Positions 19,304-31,278 of a stretch of DNA of 64,000 nt are shown here, one piece after another. This stretch comes from Isochrysis galbana. Taxonomy: Eukaryota > Haptophyta > Isochrysidales > Isochrysidaceae. Below the pieces are notes generated by a model that worked only from the letters and a program-made list of their open reading frames with translations, did not search any database and was not told the origin of the DNA. The stretch covers positions 1,382,613-1,446,612 of the forward strand of contig CM030940.1 in NCBI GenBank assembly GCA_018136815.1, read 5' to 3'. Each line of letters begins with the position of its first letter. The first letter of the stretch is position 1. Made by a program: the position numbers and the translations under genes.

Positions 19304-22300
19304 ATGGCGCCCTTCGGCCGGCGCCGTCGGCCTCGCTTCGACGCCCACGCCTTTGACTCGGTGCTAGAGGGCGCAAAGAGCCTCTACTTTGGAAAGGTGA
19401 GGCCGCTCGAGGCAGCCTTCCTCGTGGAGACCTTCCACTACCCTCTGCTCAACCCAGCAGACCTCGACGCCAAGCCGATGGTGATGCTCATCGGCCAATA
19501 CTCCACTGGGAAGACCTCCTTCATCCGATACCTCCTCGAGGGCGACTTCCCGGGCATGCACGTCGGCCCGCAGCCGACGACCGACAAGTGGCACGCCATC
19601 ATGTACGGCGAGCAGACGCGCGAGCTTCCGGGCAATGCGCTCGCATCCAACCCGGACGCCCCCTTCTTCGCGCTCTCGCGCCAGTTCGGCAACGCCTTCC
19701 TCTCCAAGTTCTGCGGGTGCGAGGTGCCCTCGCAGTTTGCGCGCGGGTGCACGCTCATCGACACGCCGGGGATCCTCGCGGGGAAGAAGCAGGTGCGCGC
19801 GCGCTCGGCGCCGCCTCGCACGCCGCGAGGGCGCCACACCGGCCCGCGCGGTGGCGCGCTCGCACCTCACTGTGCCCTGGGCCGCCCGACGCGCCCATCG
19901 GCAGACCGAAGACCGGCTCTACTCGTTCGAGAATGTCGTCAGCTGGTTCGCCCCGCGGGTTGACCTCATCCTGCTCATGTTTGACGCCCACAAGGCAGCT
20001 TGGCGCGCGCTGCCCGCCAGCTGGGCCCACCACCGTGGCGCGCGGCGCAGGAGCTCGGCCCGTGCCCAACCGCCTGCTGCCACCGCGCTCGCCCACGCGC
20101 GGCCCATCGGCCCGCCCGCCGACGCAGGTCGACATCAGCGACGAGTTCCGGCGTGTGATCGAGTTGCTTCAAGGATACGATGACAAGGTGAGCGCGCGCC
20201 GGGGCCTCCTCGTGCACGCGATCCCCTGCCGGCGTTGCGTCATATCGGTGGCCTCGTCCTGACGATCGCTCCTCTGAGTCCGCTGCGCGGCGTGCCCAGC
20301 ACCGGAGGTCGTTGCGCGCCCGCTGGCTTGCACAGCGGAGACGGTTCGCATTCCGCCGCGCGTTGCGCACCGCCGCGCAGGTGCGGGTGGTGATGAACAA
20401 GGCTGACTCACTCGCACCTGCCGAGCTGCTCCGCGTCAACTCCGCCCTCTCGTGGTCGCTCTCGAGGATCCTTCGCTCCCCGGAGGTGCGCCAGCCAATC
20501 GATGGCGGGGGGGGGGGGGGGAAGGGGGTCCGGGGTCTCCCCCCGTCACGCTGCCGGGCTCGGCCCGGCGGTTCGCCATGCGGCTCGTCGAGGGAGCGGC
20601 GCCGTTGACTCCGACTCGCAGGTTCGTCGCGTCTACGTCGGATCGTTTTGGGAGCAGCCCCTCGATCCCTCCAACTTCCTCTGCCCGCTCTTCGAGACGG
20701 AGGCTACTCGCCTCCTGAGAGACCTCGCCGAGGTTCCGCGGCAGTCCGCGCTCAACAAAATCTCCAACCTCGTCGCGAGGGCCCGGACCGTCCGCGTGCA
20801 GGTGGGGTTGTGACGGCAGCCGGCGGTCACGCTCCAGCCCGCTGCCGCACGCCTGACGCTCCCTCCCCTCCTCCCCCATTTGGTGGCCCAGGCCCTCATA
20901 CTCTCGCAGCTCAAGTCGGAGATGCCCAAGATTCTGGGAGGGAGGGACCGCAAACAGCGCGAACTCATCGCGGGACTGGAGGACGTCTTCTTCAAGGTGC
21001 GGCCTCAGCTGACCAGGCGGGTCCTCGAACCCCACAAGCCAGCCCGCGTGCACGCTGGCCCCTCGTGCTCCCAGACGCGTCCCCTCGCTCCCCGCTCCTC
21101 TCCACGTGCGCTAGTCGGAATTCGCCGCCCGCCTTCCCCCCCCCCCCCCTCCCCGCGTCTGAGTCGCACGGACGTTCCCGCCCGGTACAGGTAATGCGCG
21201 CGCATCAGATCCCCGCTGGCGACTTTCCGGACGTCAACAAGTTCCGGCACACCCTTGCTACTCACGAGGCCTGTCGCGACTTCACCAAGTTCAAAAAGGC
21301 GAGCGGGCAACCAGCCTCTGCTGTCAGCCCTGGGCGCGCTCTGCTTGCCGTGCGCTCTCTCGCTCGCGCGACTGCCCCGCCTCCACCCCGATGGGCGCGA
21401 TGGGCGCGCCAATCCTCTCGTCTCCCGTCTTCAGCTCGATGCGGCCACTCTCGCCGCCCTCAACCAGCTCATCAGCTCGGACGTGTCAATGTTGATGGCG
21501 CGGTTCGACGCCATCCCCGCCGGTGGGCTGCTCGACGCCGACGGCTCGTCTCCTACCCCGGGACGCCCGACGGCGCCGGGGTACGCGCCCGCTGCCCCAC
21601 CTCATGCTGATGCCGTGCCACCCGTCACCACCGACCCCTGGTCGACCGCCGCAGCCGGCGGCGAGGGCTCCACCGCGAGTTGCAGCGTTGTGGGGTCGCC
21701 GCCCCGTGGTCAATCACCCGCCGCCCCGTACCAAGCCGAGCCAGCGCGCACGGGTCCCTCACCAGAGTCCGCACGAGACTCGGTGGCTGGCTCGATAAGC
21801 GACCCGTGGGCGACTGGCGGCGGTAACGCGAGTGCGAGCGGGCGGGTCACGCCCGAGGCGAGTATTGTCGACGGGCTCTTTGCACGCAGCGGAAAAGCCA
21901 GCGGCGTGCCTGAACAACACACGGTGCCATGGGTGGTCACGGAGGCCGAGAAGGCCAAGTATGACGCCATCTTTCAACAGGTGGGTCCAACAGGGCGCCT
22001 CTTTGGGACAGGCACGTCCGCCGGAGCGCGCGTGGCCCCGCTGTGTGGCGGCCGGCGAGGAGCGGCGCTCGGCACGGTTGCGTGCGGGTGGAGTGCCAAT
22101 CGGAGAGCACACCTGCGAAACGGTGGATGGGCCTCGCCCACAGGGTCTACCTCCCCAGTTGCCTTCGAGCCTGGGCTGATCGCCTCTCCATCACCCCGTT
22201 CCGCATGCTGTGCGAGATCGACGCATCCCACCCCCACCCCCACCACACCGCTTCCACCCCCCTCTCGCATGCCCTGCTCGTGCAGCTCGAACCGGAGGGC

Positions 22301-22605
22301 GGTCGTGCTCCGGGTGCCAAAGTGGCCCCAGTACTACGCCGCTCCGCGATCCCGAATGAGGCACTCAAACACATCTGGAATCTCTGTGATGTTGGCGGCA
22401 GAGGATCACTCGACGCTGACTGGTACGCGTCGGGAGCGCGCCGTCACGCGGCCTCGGGGGAGCCCCCTAGCTAAACCGCCAGATGTCCCCTCCTCCCTCG
22501 CGCAGGTTTGCCGTTGCAATGCACCTGACCGTGCAGAAAAAGCGAGGTGTCGATGTGCCCCAATCTCTCCCTCTTGAACTCATCCCACCGTCTGCCCGCA
22601 CCTAG
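19304..22605 (+). CDS. EHD-family (RME-1-like) membrane-remodelling ATPase
   Basis: Dynamin-related ATPase that tubulates endosomal membranes. Ten exons inferred: 19304-19792, 19905-19994, 20128-20187, 20381-20485, 20622-20801, 20892-20996, 21191-21298, 21435-21980, 22286-22422, 22506-22605, giving 639 residues. N-terminal helix, then P-loop GQYSTGKTSF, switch residues PTTDKWHA, DTPGIL, LLMFDAHK|VDISDEF and VVMNKADSL. The helical domain continues with YVGSFWEQPL and HQIPAGDFPD. A Ser/Pro/Ala linker of about 130 residues is longer than usual. The C-terminal EH domain shows AIPNEALKHIWNLCDVGG and a WFAVAMHL segment split by the last intron. Introns at 19995 and 21299 have GC donors. The ATG follows a long C/T tract. 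Exon sums keep frame, so the model is solid. Confidence 0.92.
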
Positions 22606-23808
22606 GCCTCGAGTGCACGCCCGGTCCACAGTGTCCGCCTTGCAATTGTGCTGCTATATTGGAGATCGGCGTTGTTCGCGTTCTGCCAGCGTGCGCGCAT
22701 GCACGGGGTCGGCGGTGTCGTTTGAGGTCTCAAGTTGCACATGTCCATGTACACACCGCCGTGGCCCCATGCTCGCAACTCAGACAAGCACCAAGCCTCA
22801 CAAAGACGGGGCCATAGACGCAACGACGCGGCCCGCGCACACACATCTGCATCTATGGCTCGGTCAAAGACTCATTTTAAATTCCAGCCGACCCGGACCC
22901 AGCCCCTATGACCTCTGAGGGCGTAAGAGATCCATGTCTCTCCCCCATGAGAGATGAGACACCCTGCCTGCCCCCCAACGGCCACGGGGCCGCCGCCCCA
23001 GCCCACGAACGCCTGGCGCGTCGGTGCGCAGCCTTTGCGCCCCAAGTCCCCTGAGGTGCACCTGGGGGGGACCTGGGCCGGACCCCTGAAACCTAAGTAG
23101 TGTTTTAGTGGTACTCTAACTGGAACGAAGGGGCGAAGGAGACGAAGGGGAGCGAAGGGAACTAAAGGGCGGTGTCGGTTGGGAGGGAGCGGATACCTAC
23201 GAGTGACGGACAAAAAAAGAGTCAGTTCGCCCTTTTTTTAGGGTGTGTGTGCAGCGTGTCGGGCTGGTCGGAGTTCCACACACCATGCGTTTCGCCCTGT
23301 TCGACCTCCAAGGGCGAACCCCCGTGTTCCCCCCCCCCCCCCCCGCCTCCCTCCCTGTCCCGCCGCCCCGCCCCCGCCCCCCTCCTCGGGTTTTGACGTC
23401 ATGTCGCGCCTTTTTTGGCTTCCTCACGTTGGAAGAATTTGGGCGATTTCTTACGTATCCTGGATGTCTTCCACCCCGAAACCTTTATTACCGACACCAG
23501 CGACCACGGACCTACCACCGACCACCGACGCTAGCCCGGTCACTCACTCATTTTAACCACTATATTTCCCGCCTCCCCTGGGTGTCCCGAGGATTCCGCA
23601 GGGTGCCCCCCTACCTGCCCCGCTAGCCGCCTCCCCCCTCCGAACGACCCCCTCCCGCCCCACGAAAGGCAATGGCGTCGGTGAGTAGCGACCCCCATCC
23701 CTTCCCCCGCGCGTGGTGGTCTATTTTGGGAGATTGAGGCGGTCACTCACGGGAGGGAATTAAAATTAGATAGAGTGGTGAATGTAGGTCGCATCGTCAC
23801 TATTGGTA
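22606..23808. other. Intergenic region after the EHD gene, no gene seen
   Basis: Early part is probably 3' UTR. Around 23120-23170 there is a purine-rich stretch (GGGGCGAAGGAGACGAAGGG). A poly-C run lies near 23330. No frame has a recognisable family. Confidence 0.45.
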
Positions 23809-24590
23809 GGGCGGTCAAACAATAAACCTTTTAATAGTCTCACCGCACACGCGGCCGTGGACCCTCTACTTTCTACTCACGTAGGAAACTTTCTACACCC
23901 CCACTTCCCCGGCCCTTCTCCCCCCGCCATAAGGCGACTCCCCCCGTGCACTACTAGGGGGATAGGGGTGAAGGGCTTAGATATGGTCCGGTGGCCCGCG
24001 CCCCCCCCCGGTGATCATTCCCCCCCTTCCTCCTGTGTCTCCGAGTGGGCGGCGGTCTCAGCCCCGACTTATCCTGTAAACAGGAGCGGGACTTACCTAT
24101 TTTTCGGTGAGCGGAGCTCTCGCTCCGCCCACCCCCTTCTCCGCGCTCTCTCTCCCCTCTCCTGCGGCACGCGCGATGGCGCGCCTGCGGCAGGCCTGCA
24201 GCTGCCCTCTGGCGGCCCCTGGAGGCTCCTGGAGGCCAGCTCAGGGGGCAGAGGAGGCTGGGACTGGGCCCTGGTCTCCCCTGCCTCTCCCTCGCTGGCG
24301 CTCCTGAGCCTCTGGGGCCCCCAATCTGCACCTGTCTGCCTGTCGACCAGGGGGGGAGGGGGGGTTGGAGCAATGGGCTGGCCACGAGGGGCCAGGATGG
24401 GCGAATGGGGCGAGCCTGTGGGGAAGGGAGTGGGTCAGTAGGGCAGTGGCCTCCTGGCAAGCCATCAGGCGTGCCAGGAGGATGGGTGGTTCCTCCCCCA
24501 TGGCAGGGGAGGAGTGGAGAGAGGGGGGGGCTCGTGCCCCCCCATGGGGCAACCAAGTATAAACTTAGTTTAGTAGGGCGGTCAAACAAG
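23809..24590 (+). repeat. Composite dispersed repeat, 5' block, with terminal-repeat ends on both sides
   Basis: GGGCGGTCAAACA at 23809-23821 and again at 24576-24588, both preceded by TA and both in the same orientation. Between them, 23826-24180 matches the block at 11840-12200 of the inverted repeat (CTTTTAATAGTCTCACCGCA onward), and 24190-24330 matches 57550-57700 (CCCCTGGAGGCTC, GGGGGCAGAGGAGGCTGG). Two same-direction ends suggest one element truncated by another. Confidence 0.65.
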
Positions 24591-26413
24591 GCTTTTAACT
24601 TCTACGAGTGAAAATTCACCAAGTCAAGATTGAGATTTTATCATGAGATCTTAGTTAGAGTATGCTACTGGTAATGGGTATTTTCGGCAGAATCCAATGT
24701 CTGATGAGAAATATGCACATTTTCGACGCCATTTCCATTTCAACATACGGGTTGGCCCTCACCGGCGGCGGGCGCGCGCGCACGAATGAGCTGTGGTGAT
24801 GTGTCACAAGAGAGGTGAGGGGGCAGAACAAGACGGGGGGTTCTGTACCCTGGTGACCAAGACGGACACTGCTGTTGGAAGAGAACGACGCGAGGCGAGG
24901 GAGGCGGGTGGCAAGAGCAGAGGGGCGGAGAGCGCACAGTGGAGAGAGAGGAAGCGCGGCGGCGAGAGGGGAAGCGGCGCGGCGAGGCCGAAGGGAGGGA
25001 GAAGAAGGTGGCGTCAATGAGCGGCGGGCGAGGGGGGCCGTGCGGGTGGGGCGGCAGTGTCGAAATGCGCGGGGTGTCAGAATGCGCGGGAGAAGTGGCG
25101 AGTGCGGAGGGAGAGGGGGCAGTTCTGAAAGCGCGCACCAGGCTCTTGACAAAAAAAAAACGATCGCTTTCAAAGGAATTCGATCAATTTTCTTTGGAGG
25201 GGAAAACCAACATGGGATATCATGAGATATCGTGATTTCAACGATATATCCACCCTGCCCCAAATCGAGTGAATGGAGTCAGACCACGTGTGTGTTTCAA
25301 CATGTGAAGGGTCAAGTTGACTCAAGTAACCTCCAGGTGACAATGAAAGGTGTCAGCAGGGATGGGGATAATTGAACGCTTTTGGTCTCCGCGAGCCGTC
25401 AAAATGACGGTGCTGCGCATGACGGGCTGGCCCATCACGCGCGGCACACCGCCTCAGCATGGCGAGAGGGGTTGTCTGCTGGCCTCCTGGCCGCGCAGAC
25501 CCTCGCCAGAGCCAGAGCGGCCACATTCCGCTTGCGAGGCCACTGCCACTAGCGAGCTGGCGAGGCCAGTGACCACCGCTGCGGCCGCCATCGCGCGCCG
25601 CCGCAGGAGAAAAAGATCAAATTGATTATAGTTTTGACAAATCATAATCTTAGTAATTTTAATTTTAGTCTTCAATTCACCAGTCCAAGACACTTATGAG
25701 CACAATACATGACCACCTGCATGCGCCCAAATGCGCCAATGTTTCGGTAGCTAGTAGCTAGTAGCCACTGCAGCCAACCACTCTTACCATATGGGACTAA
25801 CGAACCATCGAGAGAGGAGGGGTTGTCTCTCGAAATCGAACGTCTCGTCCCTGGTGTACCCTCCGTCGCCGTACATGCCTCCTCCGGCTTCTACTTCAAC
25901 AGACCATTACCCAACAGGCGATAAATAAATGCCATACCCATACGCATCGGGCGAATATGTCACAACATGTTCACCACACAAGGCCGCCAATGGAGCCCAC
26001 CACAAAATAGATGAACACCCATACTTTTCGGCTTACAACAAGCGAACAGCCGTTTCACAAGCAAATTTCCTCGACAAGAGCGGCCACCCGGCACCGCATA
26101 CAATGGCTCCTCCCTCCCGCAACCCCCTCGCGCACTCCACGTACCAACCCCCCCCCCCCCGCATCACCCCCCAAATGCTGCTTGGACCGATCACCTCCAC
26201 GCAACTACGCACAGCTAGGGTGGCTTGTGGTCTTCCGACCTCCGCAGCACGGCGCCCACATGGCCCCTGGACCGAGCAACCAGTGGGCTCTGGCGGAACT
26301 CCAGCGCACCTGGATTTTGCGACGCTGGATAGCCACACCCGCCGTAGTCGTCACAATCAGACTAGCCGCGCTTAGCCTCGGCTTCTGTTTGCACACCGTG
26401 CAGCGCATCGGCC
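24591..26413. other. Repeat-bearing spacer, no gene seen
   Basis: 24591-24650 resembles, in reverse, 10130-10180 (TTCACCAAGTCAAGATTGAG). 24790-25150 is purine-rich. 25215-25255 has short inverted repeats around GATATC. 25410-25610 encodes a decayed version of the ALAAGAPS repeat peptide. 25620-26410 is probably the 3' flank of the gene on the minus strand. Confidence 0.4.
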
Positions 26414-28510
26414 TCAGGGGGCCATCGACTCGGGGAGGAGCCTGTACTCTCCGACCCTGTCGACAGAGATGAGCCTCGACACCAACTTGCGAACCGCAGC
26501 AGCCCCATTCCAACTCGCACAAAGCACATGGCCCCTTGCGTCGGGCACGTGAGCACACGGAAGCACCCCCTCGCTGCCCCCGTCGGTCCAGAAAATGTCA
26601 TTGTCCTTGAGCATCCCAACAAAGTCGAAGACGGTCTCGTCTGCAGGAGCCTTGCGCATGACCATAATCTGGTGCAACACCTCGTCCAGCGCCCCTTCAG
26701 GCCGGACTTGGCGCGAGCGCCATAAGTAATTCGACAGCGAACCGTTGGGACGGCCCATGTTGAGGTCGACAATCACCGGGACTCCGCTCACGGGATCGAT
26801 GACGACGTCCATCCCCCACTGGCTCGTGAGTCCGAGGTAGCTCCCGATGGCCGCTCCGGCTACTGCCATGGCCTCCTGCACGCGCGTGGAGCAGCTGGCC
26901 GGGATGGCGTTGCCCTCGTTGCCCGCCCCCACCATCAGCTGATCAGCGATGGCGAGGACTTGGTCTCCACACATATAAATGGTGGGCGAGGCCGGCTCAT
27001 CCGCCGTTCCCCCGCCAATCAGCTCCTCGACGATGCACGGAGGAATCGCGCCCGAGCCCGCCGGCGCCAGATCCGCTTCCGAGGCGTCGAGCACCAAGCC
27101 CGCGCAGCCTAGGCCGTCCGTGGGCTTGAGCACCACCCGGGCTGAATACTGCGTCCGCAGCAGCTGGAACGCGGCTCGTTGCTCATCAGCCGTGAGGCAC
27201 ACGAACCCTCGGGGAGGACGGGCCTCGCCGATGTTGAGCTCGTTGCACATGAGCGCCTCGGCGAGAGAAGCCGAGCGCGTCTCGCCGGGCTGGATGTCGC
27301 CGTCCCGCCGCCCATTGGCCGTGTTGGAGAAGCGAGGGTGGAGCCAGCCTTTGGCCATGTCGAGCGAGCCAAGTGTCGGGTGCATGTTGAGGTCGCCGAT
27401 ACAACCAAAGCCCAGGGCTGTGATTCGCGAGCGCCATTCGGAGGTGAGGCCTTGCGTGTACACAACGTACTTTTGACGGAGCTGGGTGAACGGGAAGCTG
27501 TAGTGGAGCGCGGCGACGAGGCGTTCAAAGTTTTGCTCGGAAGCTCCGGCTTCCGGGCGCTCGGCCGGCTCCTCGACTGCTCGCGGAGGGCGCTGCACCT
27601 CGTCCTCAAGGTTGTACCATATGGCTTGCCACAGCTCCAGGCCGAAGTCGATGCACCAGATCGAGAAGATTTGGCGCACAATTGGCAGGCGAGGCAGCAA
27701 GATGGCGTCTACTCCGGGACGCAGCGCCGGCAGCGCGCGTGTGGCATACCGGACGATGGACTGAATGCGCCAGCCCTTGGAGCGCGGCCACCACGCGAAG
27801 ATGATTGCAGCATTCGGGTTGCTGGGGCCGAGCAACTTGGCGTACATCGACGACTTGGAATCCTTGAGATCGGACGTCGGCTCCGTTGAGCCGACGAGTG
27901 AGCACACACCGAGGGCGAGCGCCTCCGGCGGGATTTCGAGCATGGCCGGACGAGCATCGACGGGGGCGACCAGCTCCTGAGCCTTACGCGGCTTCAGCGG
28001 GACGCTCGCATCGTCCTTCTTGCGCTTGGCTGACATGTGAAGCAGGCCGCAGGCGGGGTGGAACATAGCGAGATCCTTCGCCAACGAGAAATTTTCGGGC
28101 ATCACGAGTCCATCGAGCTCGCCCTTGGCTCCCCTCGTCTTCCCCATGCGCCAGGCTTGATAGTCGCTGCGGTGGAGGTTGAGCCGGCTCCTGAGCACGT
28201 TGAGGTCCAAGACGTGCGGCGCGCGGCACTGCGGACAAGACTTAATGCCGAACTTGCTCGCCTTCTCTCCGCACGGTACGCACACCATGTGGTTGCAGAT
28301 GAGGCGGAGCGGCGGCTCGTCGCTGGCAACGAGGCAGATGGGGCACGTCTGGCCGTCGCGCTTTGCGGGCTGGAGGGCGAGCGGCAGGGGGAGCGACGGC
28401 AGACAGCTCTCGCTCATGCACGAGCGTGGGAGCGCAGGGCCAGCGGCGAGCGTGAAGCGCGGCGTGAGCCGGTCAGCCCGTGCGGGGAGGGGGAGGATCT
28501 CTGCAGTCAT
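26414..28510 (-). CDS. RING finger plus ATP-grasp protein, intronless
   Basis: 698 residues from the ATG at 28510. The frame stays open upstream to 28936, but that part reads only Pro/Ser/His repeats, so I chose the later start. A C3HC4 RING is at about 56-95 (CPIC, LICNHMVCVPC, SCPQCR), implying E3 ubiquitin-ligase activity. A middle region of about 200 residues with DDASVPLKPRKAQ and AAIIFAWWPRSKGWRIQ is unassigned. The C-terminal half looks like an ATP-grasp ligase: RVVLKPTDGLGCAGLVL near residue 460, a PPCIVEELIGGG strand, and GMDVVIDPVSGVPVIVDLN then GRPNGS near 567-590, where metal- and ATP-binding residues usually sit. Substrate unknown. No intron, unlike the EHD and ATRX-like genes. 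Could be two genes only if the intact frame is misleading. Confidence 0.8.
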   Translation of the reverse strand: MTAEILPLPARADRLTPRFTLAAGPALPRSCMSESCLPSLPLPLALQPAKRDGQTCPICLVASDEPPLRLICNHMVCVPCGEKASKFGIKSCPQCRAPHVLDLNVLRSRLNLHRSDYQAWRMGKTRGAKGELDGLVMPENFSLAKDLAMFHPACGLLHMSAKRKKDDASVPLKPRKAQELVAPVDARPAMLEIPPEALALGVCSLVGSTEPTSDLKDSKSSMYAKLLGPSNPNAAIIFAWWPRSKGWRIQSIVRYATRALPALRPGVDAILLPRLPIVRQIFSIWCIDFGLELWQAIWYNLEDEVQRPPRAVEEPAERPEAGASEQNFERLVAALHYSFPFTQLRQKYVVYTQGLTSEWRSRITALGFGCIGDLNMHPTLGSLDMAKGWLHPRFSNTANGRRDGDIQPGETRSASLAEALMCNELNIGEARPPRGFVCLTADEQRAAFQLLRTQYSARVVLKPTDGLGCAGLVLDASEADLAPAGSGAIPPCIVEELIGGGTADEPASPTIYMCGDQVLAIADQLMVGAGNEGNAIPASCSTRVQEAMAVAGAAIGSYLGLTSQWGMDVVIDPVSGVPVIVDLNMGRPNGSLSNYLWRSRQVRPEGALDEVLHQIMVMRKAPADETVFDFVGMLKDNDIFWTDGGSEGVLPCAHVPDARGHVLCASWNGAAAVRKLVSRLISVDRVGEYRLLPESMAP

Positions 28511-30279
28511 GGGCGGCTCTGCTCTGGGCCGGGTTGGCCTGAGCGAAGACTCTGAGGTGAGCGGGGCTTTGGACTGCGAGAGCCTGCTCTGAAGGTGGCT
28601 CGAGTGTTTGAGCTGCGCGAGCGCTCTGAGGTGAGTGGAGTGGTTCTCCTGGCGCTCTGACGCGCGCGGTTGGCCGCTCCCCTGCCCTGAACGGAGAGGG
28701 TGAGAGAGGGAGGGAGGAGAGAAAGGGGGGCGGTGGTGGTGGTGGTGGTGGGGTGGGGTCGGGTGGGGTGGGTGGGGCGGGTCGGCGGGGGGCGGAAGCG
28801 AGAGAGAGAGCGGAGGGGAAGCGGGGGAGAGGGGGTTGGAGAGGGAGGGAGGGAGGGGGACGCGGAGGGTGAAGGGGAAGGCGGAGGGGGCGAGGCAGGG
28901 GAGCGGGCGCTCTGGACTCCAGGGATTCCCGCGCACCGTCGGAGTCGAGAAGATGGTTTAATCTCTCTCTCTCTCTCTTCTCTCTCTTCTCTCTCTTCTC
29001 TCTCTTCTCTCCCTTCTCTCCTCTTCTCTCTCTTCTCTCTCTTTCGCCTGCTGGCTGCCTCTCCCTCTCCCGCATTCATTGCGGTGGCAGGGGGGGGGAG
29101 GGAAGGGGGAGAGACTGCGTGGCTGTCTCGATCGCTCGCGCTGCTTCTCTCTCTTTCCTTTGTTCTCCGTAGTCCTTCCTCTTTTGGGGGGTGGCCCCGG
29201 GGGGAAGAGGGCGGCGGGGGGGGGTCCGCTCAGAGAGAGAGAGAGAGAGAGAGAGGGGACCTCATCTCTTTTTGGAAGCGATGAGAGAGTCACGCGTGGC
29301 GTCATTCTTCGTTTGGTTCCCATCTCTCTGGTGAGGAACGGGCGCGCGGGGGGAAGGGGGGAGGCACACCCTCGAGCTGATGAGGAGACTGAGATTGAAT
29401 AGAGGGCGGGGAAGGGAGACCACTTATGGACTCGAGGCACTCGAGTGGAGAGGCGAGGAGAGAGAGGCAGAGGCAGAGAGATCGAGCGAGGAGAGCACAG
29501 GAGAGGGTTAGAAAGGAGACGACGAGGGAGGAGGAAGAGAGAGGTAGGGGAGAGGAGAGAAGAGCCGAGAGAAGGGAGAGAGGGGAGGAGATGGGAGAGA
29601 GAAGGGGGGGTTGCAGGGTGTCTCACCCCCCCCCCCCCCCCGCGCCCCCCCCCCCCCGCCCCGCGCCCACCAAGGGACGGGGTCGCGTCCGTGGACCACG
29701 CCTCGAATCCGTCCACATCGGCCCCCCCGCCCCCCCCCCCCGTGGTCCCCCCCGCGGCTCCAGGGGAGGCAGGCGCTCTCGCTCCTCGCCTCTCTCGCCG
29801 GAAGGCCCTCCCCGAAACGGCCCTCGCCGAGCTCCTCCCCCCCTCCCCGCCCCCCCCGTGGCCCCCCCCCCCCCGCTCACTCCCACCAGATCGTCTCCAC
29901 AGTCTTCTTCTACTGGAGCCTCTCTAGATCTCCAGAGCTCGAGACGACGACTCTCCCCCCACCGACTGGGAACACTCAAGCAACTAGGCACGGGCCGAGA
30001 AAGGCTTCCTTCGGCCTCGGGGGGCGGCACGCGGGGGAGCAAGACGCTCGGCGAGGCCGTTTCGGATGGCCTTCCGGGAACAGCCGCGAGCGGCGAGAGA
30101 GGCGAGGAGCGAGAGCTCCGCCCACGGAGCCTCCTATCTGGAGAGGGGTGCCGGGGGGGAGGGGGGGGGGGGGACCGGAGGACGGATTCGAGCGGTTATG
30201 TACACGCTCACACCTCACACCACTACTTTACAGTAAGGGTGCACCATTAGGAATTCAGAAACCACCCCATTAAGGAAAG
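28511..30279. other. Low-complexity leader and spacer, no gene seen
   Basis: 28690-28900 is G/A-rich on the plus strand, including GGTGGTGGTGGTGGTGG and other G runs able to form G-quadruplexes. On the gene strand this is a C/T tract ahead of the start at 28510. 28965-29050 is a CTCTCTT microsatellite, 29233-29256 AG repeats, and 29420-29610 AG-rich. Poly-C runs near 29630, 29730 and 29860. Frames here are repeats only. Confidence 0.5.
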
Positions 30280-31278
30280 TATCTCTTAAGAGGCGGCTGG
30301 AAGCACCTGCAAAGGTGCTTCGAGACCCTTTTTTATTCCTAGCATATTGGCGGCCCCTTGGAGCCTAGAGAACACTAAAATTGAGCTGGAGCCTTGCCAT
30401 CAATATGGAGGACTAGTCTTATGCATAAGATGGAGTCGCATCGCCCGAAATTTGCTCCCATGACCTGATCGGTGGCGATGCTGCCGACGAGCCGGCGTCG
30501 CACGTCGTTCACAACGCATGCTGCAGGAGATCGAGTCAGAGTTCACAACTCTCATCAAGATTATACGTGTCGGGGGCATTTATTGATGCTGAGTAATCTA
30601 AGCCTTACAAATCATACACAAGATGAACTGCTCACAAACCCTTTGGACCAGAATATTTCATGGGCAAAGCGTTCCCCTTTGAGACAGACCACATACAAGC
30701 GAGCGGAGACGAGCACACAACACACAAAAGCATTCAGACTGCACGTGCGCGCATTGCAGTGGACTGCCTGCGCGTCGCCGTGGCCAGCGCGCAGGCAGCC
30801 CATATGTGTCTAGCCATAACACTCCCTGATCGGGCGCGCAGACACAGACAGCCTGCCGTAAAATTGCTGGCTCGTGCTCGTGCGCTGCGCCATTGCCGCT
30901 GCAGCAGCTAGCCGCCAACACCAGCAGCCACTCGCCCGCCACTGTGGCGATCGGAACGTGCCGACCCACAAACAAAGGCAACCAGGCTTGTCAGTCCCCC
31001 TTCCCACCGCCTAGATGTTCGCCCATCTGCTCGTGAAAGGTGAAGCACCTTTCGCGGCGCGCGCATGCAGCGCCGCCCAGGTGACACAAATGGTGACCTA
31101 GCTCGCGCTGCGCGTCGAGCTGGGGGCTAGGGCCAAGATATGATGGGTGAGGGGTATGGAGACGCCCTCCCATGCCGCTACAGCCGCCAACGAGGTGGTC
31201 TGAGAGGCATGGGAGGGCACGGCGCGGCGCGGCAACGGCGTGCAGCACCTCCGAAGGTGCTTCGCCTCTTAAGAGATA
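30280..31278. mobile_element. About 1 kb element bounded by 16-bp perfect inverted repeats
   Basis: TATCTCTTAAGAGGCG at 30280-30295 and CGCCTCTTAAGAGATA at 31263-31278 are exact reverse complements. Just inside each end is a small hairpin, AAGCACCTGCAAAGGTGCTT on the left and AGCACCTCCGAAGGTGCTT on the right. Another such hairpin (AAAGGTGAAGCACCTTT) is near 31036. The core CTCTTAAGAG is itself palindromic, which weakens the inference. No transposase or clear target duplication. Confidence 0.5.

Noticed and set aside
27179-27889. Plus-strand frame of 236 codons
   Set aside because: Shadow of the RING-ATP-grasp gene on the other strand; no domain of its own.
28511-28936. N-terminal extension of the RING-ATP-grasp protein
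   Set aside because: Translates to Pro/Ser/His repeats from a low-complexity tract; more likely 5' UTR.
29426-30250. Frames of 160-274 codons rich in Arg, Glu, Gly and Pro
   Set aside because: Made of AG and poly-C repeats with no start context or family signal.
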